A DNA stretch of 64,000 nucleotides from Profftia lariciata. Its GTDB lineage: Bacteria; Pseudomonadota; Gammaproteobacteria; Enterobacterales; Enterobacteriaceae. Positions 12,125-21,095 of the stretch are shown here, piece after piece. The number at the start of each line of letters is the position of its first letter. Positions within the stretch are counted from its first letter, which is position 1. The stretch is taken from assembly GCF_020541265.1 (NCBI RefSeq), contig NZ_CP045925.1:868001-932000 (forward strand). The letters are read 5' to 3'. Made by a program: the position numbers and the translations under genes. Under the pieces are notes generated by a model. It was not told where the DNA came from. It ran no database searches and was given only the letters and a program-made list of their open reading frames with translations.

Positions 12125-13063
12125 ATGATAAATAATATTAATACAACTGACAAGCATCCTGCTATTTTTATTATGGGACCTACAGCATCAGGAAAAACTG
12201 CTTTAGCTATGTATCTTTATTGTCTGTTTCCTGTTGAATTAATAAGCGTTGATTCAGCTATAATATATCGTGGAATGGATATTGGTACTGCTAAACCTAC
12301 TACAGATGAATTAACAAAAATACCATTAAGATTAATTAATATTTGTGATCCCAAAGAAAGTTATTCTGCAGCTACTTTTCGCTCAGATGCATTACGTGCA
12401 ATGGCTGAAATTACTTTAAAAGGAAAAATACCATTACTTGTTGGTGGAACAATGTTATATTTTAAAGTATTACTAGAAGGAATATCATTATTACCTACTG
12501 CTAACTTACAAATTAGGTCTCAAATAAATACCTGGATACATAAATATGGTTCTAATATACTACATAGTAAGTTAAAAAATATAGATCCAGAGGCTGCTTC
12601 TAAAATTCATCAAAATGATATACAACGACTTAATAGAGCGTTAGAGGTATTTCTAATTTCTGGAAAAACTTTTACAGAACTTACTAAACATTCCGATAAG
12701 ACATTACCTTATAATGTACATCAATTTGCGATTACCACTGAAAAACGTCAACAATTATATGAACGTATTACTTTACGTTTTAATAAAATGATAACTTCTG
12801 GTTTTGAAAATGAAGTAAGACTTTTATTTGAACGTAATGATTTACATATAAATTTACCTTCCATGCGTTGCATAGGTTATCGTCAAATGTGGTCATATAT
12901 AGAAGGCAAAATAGATCATAATGAAATGGTATATCGTGCAATTTGTGCAACGCGTCAATTGGCTAAACGTCAGATGACTTGGTTACGTAATTGGAATGAT
13001 ATTCAATGGATAGATAGTGATAGAACTACACAAATTTTGAAAAAAATAGAACAAATCTGCTAG
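12125..13063 (+). CDS. miaA: tRNA dimethylallyltransferase MiaA
   Basis: Transfers the dimethylallyl group of DMAPP to N6 of A37 in tRNAs reading codons that start with U (i6A). P-loop GPTASGKT at residues 18-25. The substrate-binding block DSAIIYRGMDIGTAKP follows at about 43-58. LVGGTMLYFKVLLEG and the tRNA-binding CIGYRQMWSYIEG plus the TRQLAKRQMTWLR helix are present. Length is 312 against 316. The ATG start has only a weak ribosome-binding sequence. hfq, normally next, is not intact. The protein needs DMAPP, so the isoprenoid pathway or host supply must persist. Confidence 0.97.
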   Translation: MINNINTTDKHPAIFIMGPTASGKTALAMYLYCLFPVELISVDSAIIYRGMDIGTAKPTTDELTKIPLRLINICDPKESYSAATFRSDALRAMAEITLKGKIPLLVGGTMLYFKVLLEGISLLPTANLQIRSQINTWIHKYGSNILHSKLKNIDPEAASKIHQNDIQRLNRALEVFLISGKTFTELTKHSDKTLPYNVHQFAITTEKRQQLYERITLRFNKMITSGFENEVRLLFERNDLHINLPSMRCIGYRQMWSYIEGKIDHNEMVYRAICATRQLAKRQMTWLRNWNDIQWIDSDRTTQILKKIEQIC

Positions 13064-13616
13064 ATAATTGTAATAATTAATAAAATAAATGATTTCTTTA
13101 TTTAAAATTGAGTATACATATAATATGTTATACTAATAATTCATATTTTGATAGCAAAAGTATATAAGTTAATACCACAATAAAAAAGAGATTAAATAGT
13201 ATTTATAAATTTAATATCATTAAATTACTATATTTTAATAATATAATAAATATAAGTAATATTATTTATTATATTATATAAAAAGATATGTTATATTATT
13301 AATAACTTAAAGATTGCTCTAAATATAGAAAGTTTTTATAAAATTTTAATAATTTAACTAAATTATTCATAATAATTATTAAAAAATATTAATAATATAT
13401 ATGTAAATATATATTAAAATAATTAATCTTATTTTATAGTATAATGAACACTTATTGAACAAAAATAATATTTATGATAAATCATAACTTATTAATATCA
13501 TTATTGTAACAATTAATAACTTAATATTTATTGCTAATGTACATCAAAGTAATAACATAAATTTTTGTAAAAAATACTTTACTTATAAAAATTATCTAAT
13601 TATATGATATAATCAA
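13064..13616. other. Spacer after miaA (expected hfq position)
   Basis: 553 bp without a gene. hfq normally follows miaA. A possible shadow of it (caa aag spacing and taa taa in place of two leucines near 13115-13165) is too weak to call. It lies between convergent transcription units (miaA and nuoN), with no clear terminator. Confidence 0.4.
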
Positions 13617-15080
13617 CTATATCATTTGTACTAAAGAAATTAATGGTTGTGGGAAAATACCTAATATAACTAATAGTATTCCAGAAATTAGCACTACAAT
13701 ACCACCAGCAGTTAATTCCCAGTTATTTGGTGTATCACGCACTAGTATTTCGGGTGCATGTAGATACATACTAACAGAAATTCTAAGGTAATAGTACAAT
13801 CCTATTGCGCTACCTATAATAACAGCACCAGTTAACCACCATAAATGTGAATTTACGCTGATAAATATAATATAAAACTTACCAATAAAACCTAACAACA
13901 TAGGAATACCAGCTAAAGATAACATAGATACCGTCATTAATGCAGATAAAATAGGTCTATGCCAAAAAAGACCACGATATGAAAACAGTGATTCTGCATC
14001 GGGACCCCTATACGGACTAGACATTAAACTAACTATACCACAAGAAGTGATACTTGCTAATAAATATCCCACTAGATATACACCTACAGCTTCAACAGAA
14101 ATCTGCTTATTTTGCAAGGCAATTAAAGTTACTAATAAATAACCTAAATGAACTATAGAAGAGTAACCAAATAAACGTTTAATATTATTTTGACTAATTG
14201 CCATCAAACTGCCAAATATTATTGAGCAAAAAGCAACAATGCTAAGCACAAGACGTATTGTATCACTATTAACAATAGGAATAGATATAAAAAAGCGCAT
14301 AAGAGCTGAAAAAATAGATATTTTACTAGCAGTCATTAAAAATGTTAATACAGGCGCTGAAGATCCTTGATAAACATCTGGAGTCCATAATTGAAATGGA
14401 AACAAAGAAAGCTTAAAACCAAAACCAACTAATATAAATCCTAATCCTGCTAATAATAAAGGTTCATGTAGCATTTTAACATCATTTATTCTTTTACCTA
14501 AATCAAAAAAAGATAAATTACCAAATTCAGTATAAAGTAGTGCCATACCAAATAATATAAAAGATGAAATAACCGCTGATAGAATAGTATATTTTAAAGC
14601 AGCTTCTAAAGAATGTTTCTGTTGACAGGTGTAACCAATTAAACCAAACAAAGGCAAAGACATAAGCTCTATACCTATAAACAGAGCTGCTAAATGATTA
14701 GCACAAGCTAGAACAATACCACCTAGCGTAGCTATTATAAGCAGTAAATAAAATTCATCGCGATTATCTCGATAGCCTTTAAGCCAAAGATATGCAAAAG
14801 TACTAGTAGCTAGACTAGATAACAATACTAAGGCGATATAAAATATGGAAAAATTATCAATAATAAATAATGGAGTAACTCTTAATGAATCATTTGTTAT
14901 AGAAATAACTTGACTTACAAAATACAGCGAAAACAATGCTATTATTAAGCCAATAAATGTAATTATTGCATGTACTAAGTTGTTACGTCGCCATGCAATA
15001 CTTAACATTACGATAATTACTGTTAATCCGACAATTAACGGTGGTAATAAAGCTATTAAATATTGAATAGTTGTTCTCAT
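13617..15080 (-). CDS. nuoN: NADH-quinone oxidoreductase subunit N
   Basis: Antiporter-like proton-pumping subunit in the membrane arm of respiratory complex I. Length 487 against 485 in E. coli, about 14 transmembrane helices. The conserved charged residues of the channel are in place: Glu in LFIGIELMSLPLF (TM5), Lys in FGFKLSLFPFQLW (TM7), Lys in TASKISIFSAL (TM8) and Lys in GFIGKFYIIF (TM12). It is the last gene of the minus-strand nuo operon, 48 bp after nuoM. No obvious terminator follows. Confidence 0.98.
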   Translation of the reverse strand: MRTTIQYLIALLPPLIVGLTVIIVMLSIAWRRNNLVHAIITFIGLIIALFSLYFVSQVISITNDSLRVTPLFIIDNFSIFYIALVLLSSLATSTFAYLWLKGYRDNRDEFYLLLIIATLGGIVLACANHLAALFIGIELMSLPLFGLIGYTCQQKHSLEAALKYTILSAVISSFILFGMALLYTEFGNLSFFDLGKRINDVKMLHEPLLLAGLGFILVGFGFKLSLFPFQLWTPDVYQGSSAPVLTFLMTASKISIFSALMRFFISIPIVNSDTIRLVLSIVAFCSIIFGSLMAISQNNIKRLFGYSSIVHLGYLLVTLIALQNKQISVEAVGVYLVGYLLASITSCGIVSLMSSPYRGPDAESLFSYRGLFWHRPILSALMTVSMLSLAGIPMLLGFIGKFYIIFISVNSHLWWLTGAVIIGSAIGLYYYLRISVSMYLHAPEILVRDTPNNWELTAGGIVVLISGILLVILGIFPQPLISLVQMI

Positions 15081-15128
15081 TGAGAAATTATAACCTTATG
15101 ATTATCTTGTAATATCAAGATACTAATA

Positions 15129-16610
15129 TTACAGATACCTTATTATTGCCTTAGATGTATCTATAATGGGCTGAGGATACATACCTAGAAAAATAAGTAA
15201 AATTACTAATAGCATAATAATTGAAAACTCGCGTACGTTCATACCAGCTAAAGGTTTATTAAATTTTAACTTACCATAGTAAACACGTTGCATCATGCTT
15301 AAAGAATAAATAGATGCAAATACTAAACCAAAGGTTGAAATTATTGCAATTACTGGAGTTACCTGAAAACTACCTAATAAAATCATAAATTCACCGATAA
15401 AATTACCAGTACCAGGCATACTTAAAGTAGCTATAGCAAAAAATAGCGAGAAAGCAGGAAGATATTTTATTTTTCGCCATAAGCCACCCATCAAATTCAT
15501 ATCACGCGTATGCAGACGTTCATATAACTGACCACAGATAATAAACATACCAGCAGCAGATAAACCATGAGCAAGCATCTGAATAATAGCTCCCTGATAT
15601 GCTAGATGATTACCAGAATATATAGCAATTAATACAAATCCCATATGGGAAATAGAAGTATATGCAATTAGACGTTTAATATCAGTTTGAGCAAAGGCTA
15701 TCCATGCACCATAGAAAATACCTATTACTCCTAACCACATGGCGATTGGTGCAAAATTATGTGATGCTTCAGGAAATAAAGGCAAATTAAAACGCAGTAA
15801 ACCATAAGCTGCAGTTTTTAATAAAATACCAGACAAATCAACAGATCCAGCAGTTGGTGCTTGACTATGTGCATCTGGCAACCAACCATGCAATGGAACT
15901 ATCGGCATTTTTACTGCAAAAGCAGTAAAAAATCCTAACATGAGTAAATATTGAGTATTATAACTCATTGGTGTATACAATAAATCTTCATAGTTAAAAG
16001 TCCATATTAATGTTGTATTGTAGTGTATTAATACTAATCCTATAATCGCAATAAGCATGAATAAACCACTAGATTGCGTATAAATAAAAAATTTATTTGC
16101 TGCACTAATACGAGTTTTTCCGTCAGACGCCTTATGTCCCCAAAGAGCAATTAAGAAATACATCGGTACTAGCATCATTTCCCAAAAGAAAAAAAATAAA
16201 AAAAGATCAATAGCTAAGAAAACACCAGTAACACCTCCTAAAGTCCAAAGTAAGTTTAAATGAAAAAAACCTTGATATTTTTGTATTTCATTCCATGAAC
16301 ATAATATAGCTAACACACCTAGCAATCCTGTTAAGGATATCATTAGTAATGATAAACCATCTAATGCAAGATGACATGCAATACCGAACCGTGGAATCCA
16401 TTGCAAAGAAAATTCTGATTGCCACCGTGGAATATGATTAACTTGAGTAAAAAAATAATAATTATGCAACCATAATTGTATAGATAAAATAAATGTTGTA
16501 AACATTATAATCAATGCAATCCAGCGTGGAGCTTTAACACTAAATCGTTCACTTTGCCAACTTAAAACACCACCTATAAGTGGAAGAAGAATTAGCCAAG
16601 GTAGTAACAT
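15129..16610 (-). CDS. nuoM: NADH-quinone oxidoreductase subunit M
   Basis: Second antiporter-like pump of complex I. 493 residues against 509. Conserved channel residues are seen: Glu of FFWEMMLVPMYF (TM5), Lys of AFAVKMPIVPLHGWLPDAHS (TM7), Lys of GILLKTAAYGLLRF (TM8) and Glu of NFIGEFMILLGSF (TM12). The start ATG is separated from nuoL by 88 bp, one of the few real gaps inside the operon. Confidence 0.98.
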   Translation of the reverse strand: MLLPWLILLPLIGGVLSWQSERFSVKAPRWIALIIMFTTFILSIQLWLHNYYFFTQVNHIPRWQSEFSLQWIPRFGIACHLALDGLSLLMISLTGLLGVLAILCSWNEIQKYQGFFHLNLLWTLGGVTGVFLAIDLFLFFFFWEMMLVPMYFLIALWGHKASDGKTRISAANKFFIYTQSSGLFMLIAIIGLVLIHYNTTLIWTFNYEDLLYTPMSYNTQYLLMLGFFTAFAVKMPIVPLHGWLPDAHSQAPTAGSVDLSGILLKTAAYGLLRFNLPLFPEASHNFAPIAMWLGVIGIFYGAWIAFAQTDIKRLIAYTSISHMGFVLIAIYSGNHLAYQGAIIQMLAHGLSAAGMFIICGQLYERLHTRDMNLMGGLWRKIKYLPAFSLFFAIATLSMPGTGNFIGEFMILLGSFQVTPVIAIISTFGLVFASIYSLSMMQRVYYGKLKFNKPLAGMNVREFSIIMLLVILLIFLGMYPQPIIDTSKAIIRYL

Positions 16611-16698
16611 GGTGTTTTATATTCCTTAAAGTTGAATATTGTAAAACTTATGGTTAATATAGCTATTGTACTATCATGCAATTATTATATCTTTATAA

Positions 16699-18549
16699 TT
16701 ATTTAATTAATAACAATAAGGACAATATTATTGTTGTCCCTAAACTTATAGACGCTATATACCAACGTAATTGACCATTTTCACTAAATGCAAAAAATTT
16801 ATTACCCCAACCTGTAAACATAACTAATAAGTTTGTTAAATAGTTTAATGGATCATGCTGTAATAAGTAAGCACTAATTTTAAAAGGCTTAATAAATATT
16901 ATGTTATATATCCAATCAAATCCCCCAGCATGGAATAACAAATTTAATAGCCATTTACTTGTAATATCGTGTATTACGCTATTCAAGAATTTACATTTAC
17001 TTAGCCATAATGCAGCAGCTAGTAATATGCCAATAATAGCAAAAATACCAGAGATAATTTCTAAATTTATTTTTCCTATATTACTATTATGAGTCTCTGG
17101 TAATATATTAATTAATGGTTGTATAAGTAAAGAACCAATGAAAGTAGATAATACTAGTAGTACAATTAGCGGTAAATTATGAGCCATACCTAGTTTGCGT
17201 ATATGTATAGTAGTATATTCTTTACCATGAAAAACTATAAAAATCATCCGAAAAATATATAGTGACGTTAGTAAAGCACCAAATAAACTAATAGTTATCA
17301 GATTAATATCTCCAGAAACCATTACTTTCCATAGAATTGCATCTTTACTATAAAAACCAGCAGTACAAATGGGTAACGCTGATAGCGAAGCTCCACCTAC
17401 AAGAAAGCAAACATATATGAAAGGTAAAGATTTACGTAATCCGCCCATTTTAAAAATATTCTGTTCATGATTACAGCATAGAATAACCGAACCAGAAGAT
17501 AAAAATAATAGCCCTTTAAAACATGCATGTGTCATTAAATGAAAAATTGCTGCATTCCATGCCTGTACGCTTAATGCTAAAAACATATAGCCAATTTGGC
17601 TCATAGTAGAATAAGCTAATACTCGTTTAATATTTGTTTGTACTAAAGCTGCAAAACCAGCTACAACTAAAGTAGTTACACCAATAATACCTACTAAATG
17701 CAATATTACTGGAGACATTGCAAATAGACCATGCATACGTGTAATTAAATATACACCAGCAGTAACCATAGTTGCGGCATGTATTAGTGCGGATACAGGG
17801 GTGGGACCAGCCATAGCATCAGCCAACCAAGTGTGCAATGGAATCTGTGCAGATTTACTAATTGCTCCGATTAGCAGCATAACGGTTGACCATATAATGG
17901 TTGCAGAACCAACTTCTAGTTTTTGCGGTGCCAATGTTATAAGTTCATGTATATTTAAAGTGCCTAGTTCTTTATAAATTAAAAATAAACCAATAGCTAG
18001 ACATACATCTCCAATACGTGTAATAATAAAAGCTTTCATTGCAGCAGCACCGTTAATTGGATTGGCATAGTAAAACCCAATTAATAAATAGCTACATAAT
18101 CCCACTCCCTCCCAACCAAGATACATCAATAATAAATTATTAGCTAAAACTAGAACTAACATACTTGCAATAAATAAATTTGTATAAGCAAAAAAACGCG
18201 AATAACCTTCTTGACCTAACATATACCAAGAGGCAAATATATGTATAAAAAAACCAACTCCTATCACTATAGATATCATACTAAAAGATAATTGATCAAT
18301 CATTAAGGTAATTGGAATACTCATACTGTCTATAGTAATCCAATTCCATAAATGTTGATAAAAAATACGTGTACTTATAGATGTGTTATTAAAAAAATCA
18401 AAACCAACATAAATAACTACTAAAGCAGCTAAGCCTACAGAATTTATACCTATTATAGCTGATATTTTTTCTGACCAACGGCCACGTGAAAACGCTAAAA
18501 ATAAAAACCCCGTCAATGGTAACATTATTGTTAAGTAGAGTAAGTTCAT
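16699..18549 (-). CDS. nuoL: NADH-quinone oxidoreductase subunit L
   Basis: Distal antiporter-like pump, with the long lateral amphipathic helix that ties the membrane arm together. 616 residues against 613. Conserved residues include Glu of YLGWEGVGLCSYLLIGFYY, Asp of ITRIGDVCLAIG, Lys of GAISKSAQIPLHTWL, the His-bearing SALIHAATMVTAGVYL and Lys-Asp of GFYSKDAILWK. The start overlaps the nuoK stop by 4 bp, indicating translational coupling. Confidence 0.98.
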   Translation of the reverse strand: MNLLYLTIMLPLTGFLFLAFSRGRWSEKISAIIGINSVGLAALVVIYVGFDFFNNTSISTRIFYQHLWNWITIDSMSIPITLMIDQLSFSMISIVIGVGFFIHIFASWYMLGQEGYSRFFAYTNLFIASMLVLVLANNLLLMYLGWEGVGLCSYLLIGFYYANPINGAAAMKAFIITRIGDVCLAIGLFLIYKELGTLNIHELITLAPQKLEVGSATIIWSTVMLLIGAISKSAQIPLHTWLADAMAGPTPVSALIHAATMVTAGVYLITRMHGLFAMSPVILHLVGIIGVTTLVVAGFAALVQTNIKRVLAYSTMSQIGYMFLALSVQAWNAAIFHLMTHACFKGLLFLSSGSVILCCNHEQNIFKMGGLRKSLPFIYVCFLVGGASLSALPICTAGFYSKDAILWKVMVSGDINLITISLFGALLTSLYIFRMIFIVFHGKEYTTIHIRKLGMAHNLPLIVLLVLSTFIGSLLIQPLINILPETHNSNIGKINLEIISGIFAIIGILLAAALWLSKCKFLNSVIHDITSKWLLNLLFHAGGFDWIYNIIFIKPFKISAYLLQHDPLNYLTNLLVMFTGWGNKFFAFSENGQLRWYIASISLGTTIILSLLLLIK

Positions 18550-18848
18550 CCACGCATCTCACTAATAGTATCGATATCTATAGTATTACGACAACGATGT
18601 AATTGTAATAATAGAGCTAATCCAATGCTAGCATCTACAGCTGCTACACTAATAGCAAAAATATACATAATTTGACCATCTACTTGCTTCCAATAGCTTC
18701 CAGCTGCTACAAATGCTAAGGAAGCTGCGTTGATCATAATTTCTGAACTAATCAACATAAATAATAAATTGCGTCTAATTAATAGACCAGTTAATCCTAA
18801 TATAAATAAGATTGCTGCTAGGATTAAACAATGTTGTAATAAAATCAT
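18546..18848 (-). CDS. nuoK: NADH-quinone oxidoreductase subunit K
   Basis: Small three-helix subunit of the proton path between the quinone site and the pumps. Exactly 100 residues, as in E. coli. Glu36 (SSEIMINAASLAF) is kept, but the second conserved membrane carboxylate, Glu72 of E. coli (AISLAAAEAS), is aspartate here (AISVAAVDAS, codon at 18633-18635). That is conservative in charge but shortens the side chain of a residue in the proton route. The gene overlaps nuoL and nuoJ by 4 bp each. Confidence 0.98.
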   Translation of the reverse strand: MILLQHCLILAAILFILGLTGLLIRRNLLFMLISSEIMINAASLAFVAAGSYWKQVDGQIMYIFAISVAAVDASIGLALLLQLHRCRNTIDIDTISEMRG

Positions 18849-19423
18849 ATTGAATCCTCTGCTTTAGCATGTTTAACAGTAATTACTGGAGATTTATTAG
18901 TATATCCTTCTATAGATTTATAAAAAAATTCTCTTTTGTATACATGCCCAATATGAAATGCTACAACTAAACCAGCCAATAATAATACAGACATTAGCTC
19001 AACTGCTAAAATATATGAATCAAATAGCGAAATACCAACTGCTTTTATATCAATGATATCACCGCTAATACTTTGATCCTTTAAACTAATCATGACATAA
19101 ATTAATAATATTAATAGAATAAAAGATAAAATACTAGGCCAGATACATAGAGAAAATTTTAACCATATATATTCTTGCTTTATTGAAGTTTTTCCTAAGT
19201 TTAACATCATAACAACAAAAACAAATAAAACCATAATAGCGCCAGCGTATATGATAATTTCAAATACTCCAGCAAAATAGGCACCTAAAGAAAAGAATAC
19301 CATAGCTACCGCTAAAAAAGATGTAATGAGATAAAGTAAGGCGTGAATTGCATTAGTATGCAATATTACGCAAAATGTTGCTGCTACAGCTATTAGAGCT
19401 GCTATATAGAATATAAATTCCAT
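18845..19423 (-). CDS. nuoJ: NADH-quinone oxidoreductase subunit J
   Basis: Membrane subunit of complex I carrying the TM3 pi-bulge that couples quinone chemistry to pumping. 192 residues against 184. The hallmark block FFSLGAYFAGVFEIIIYAGA and the following IMVLFVFVVMMLNLG are intact. The C-terminal tail is divergent, as is usual for the family. It is followed by nuoK with a 4-bp overlap and preceded by a 123-bp gap after nuoI. Confidence 0.97.
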   Translation of the reverse strand: MEFIFYIAALIAVAATFCVILHTNAIHALLYLITSFLAVAMVFFSLGAYFAGVFEIIIYAGAIMVLFVFVVMMLNLGKTSIKQEYIWLKFSLCIWPSILSFILLILLIYVMISLKDQSISGDIIDIKAVGISLFDSYILAVELMSVLLLAGLVVAFHIGHVYKREFFYKSIEGYTNKSPVITVKHAKAEDSI

Positions 19424-19546
19424 GTTTGATTCCTAGTTTATCTCTATATTAATCATTTATTTTTGTTAGGAATATAAAAATATTTTTTCAAATCTGTAAA
19501 AATTAAATTTTATCTTATTTTATCATATCTATTTTATAATAAAATA

Positions 19547-20089
19547 TTAAGATAGAATGTTTTTAACATCAATTGGTTTCGCTTCATTTTTAGCCTCGCC
19601 TTTATTTTTACCATTAACAGCCATACCAGTTATTCGATAAAAATTATATTCATGATATTTACCTGGTCCTGAAATTAACAAATCTTCTTTTTCATATACT
19701 AAGTCCTGACGTTTAAATTCACTCATTTCAAAGTCTGGAGTAAGCTGAATGGCTGTTGTTGGGCATGCTTCTTCACATAAACCACAGAATATACAGCGAG
19801 AAAAGTTAATACGGAAAAACTCTGGATACCATCTGCCATCCTTATCTTCTGTTTTTTGCAAAGAAATACAACCAACAGGACAAGCAACTGCACAAAGATT
19901 GCAAGCTACGCAACGTTCTTGGCCATCTGGATCACGTGTTAATACAATACGACCACGATAACGAGGTGGAATATATACTGGTTTTTCAGGATATAATTGA
20001 GTTTCTCGTTTAGAAAATATATGCATACCAATAAGCCATAGACTACGTATTTGGGTACCGAAACCACTAATTAATTCTTTAAATGTCAT
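19547..20089 (-). CDS. nuoI: NADH-quinone oxidoreductase subunit I (2x[4Fe-4S] ferredoxin)
   Basis: Peripheral-arm subunit carrying clusters N6a and N6b, which pass electrons to NuoB. 180 residues, as in E. coli. Two complete CxxCxxCxxxCP motifs are present: CVACNLCAVACP at about residue 60 and CIFCGLCEEACP at about 99. The gene follows nuoH by 15 bp and has an ATG start. Confidence 0.98.
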   Translation of the reverse strand: MTFKELISGFGTQIRSLWLIGMHIFSKRETQLYPEKPVYIPPRYRGRIVLTRDPDGQERCVACNLCAVACPVGCISLQKTEDKDGRWYPEFFRINFSRCIFCGLCEEACPTTAIQLTPDFEMSEFKRQDLVYEKEDLLISGPGKYHEYNFYRITGMAVNGKNKGEAKNEAKPIDVKNILS

Positions 20090-20104
20090 GGTTACATCCC
20101 CCTG

Positions 20105-21094
20105 TTATTTAGAGTTATATAAAATAATGGCAGACGTTGCCAAGAGATTTAATAATGTTAATGGTAAACAAATTTTCCAACCAAATGACATTACTTGGTC
20201 ATAACGAGGGCGTGGTAGTGAAGCACGAACAAGAATAAACAGAATGACAAACAACACAGTTTTAATTATAAACCAAGTAATTGGTGATAAAAAAGGACCA
20301 TACCAACCTCCAAAAAATAGTGTTACAATCAATGCTGAGATAGTAATAACTCCTATATATTCCCCTAAAAAGAAAAGACCAAATTTCATGCCAGAATATT
20401 CAATATGATAACCATCTGCGAGTTCTTGTTCAGATTCTGGTTGATCAAATGGATGACGATGACAGACCGCAATACCTGCAATTATAAATGTTAAAAAACC
20501 AAAAAATTGCGGAATAATATTCCATAAATGAACTTGTGATTGAATAATTATTTTAATATTAAAGGAGTCAGCTTGTGCTACTACCCCCATTACTGAAAGA
20601 CCAAGAAATACTTCATAACTTAAAGTTTGTGCAGATGCCCTAATTGCTCCTAATAAAGAGTATTTATTATTACTTGACCAACCCGCAAATAATACAGCAT
20701 ATACTGTAAGACCTGCCATCATTAAGAAGAATAGAATACCAATATTTAGATCAGATATTATCCACGTTGGGCTAATAGATATAATAGAAAATACTAACAA
20801 TAAAGATGAAAAAGCAATAATAGGTGCTAAAATAAAAATTAAGCGATCAGAGAAAAGAGGAATCCAATCTTCTTTGAAACACATTTTAATCATATCCGCA
20901 AATATCTGTAATGATCCTCCCCAACCGACCCTATTTGGTCCATAACGATTTTGTAATAAACCAAGCAAACGACGTTCTACAAAACTCATGAGTGCCCCAC
21001 ACGTAATTACTACTAGTGCAATTATAATTGCTTTTAATATTGCAAATAAAATAATTATCATATTTGGTGTCAAATAAGTCATAGGGTTATCCAT
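20105..21094 (-). CDS. nuoH: NADH-quinone oxidoreductase subunit H
   Basis: Membrane subunit forming most of the quinone cavity. Conserved blocks are present: MSFVERRLLGLLQNRYGPNR, AGWSSNNKYSLLGA and the acidic loop FDQPESEQELADGYHIEYSG. Up to 329 residues against 325 in E. coli. Alignment with E. coli (MSWISPELI) favours the second ATG at 21082 (MTYLTPNMI), which has a GGA sequence 7 nt upstream. The longer start at 21094 overlaps no ribosome-binding site and lies 1 bp after the nuoG stop. Confidence 0.98.
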   Translation of the reverse strand: MDNPMTYLTPNMIIILFAILKAIIIALVVITCGALMSFVERRLLGLLQNRYGPNRVGWGGSLQIFADMIKMCFKEDWIPLFSDRLIFILAPIIAFSSLLLVFSIISISPTWIISDLNIGILFFLMMAGLTVYAVLFAGWSSNNKYSLLGAIRASAQTLSYEVFLGLSVMGVVAQADSFNIKIIIQSQVHLWNIIPQFFGFLTFIIAGIAVCHRHPFDQPESEQELADGYHIEYSGMKFGLFFLGEYIGVITISALIVTLFFGGWYGPFLSPITWFIIKTVLFVILFILVRASLPRPRYDQVMSFGWKICLPLTLLNLLATSAIILYNSK

Positions 21095-21095
21095 T

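Noticed and set aside
13115..13165. Possible hfq trace after miaA
   Set aside because: Only a few scattered codon matches over a short stretch, not above what could arise by chance.
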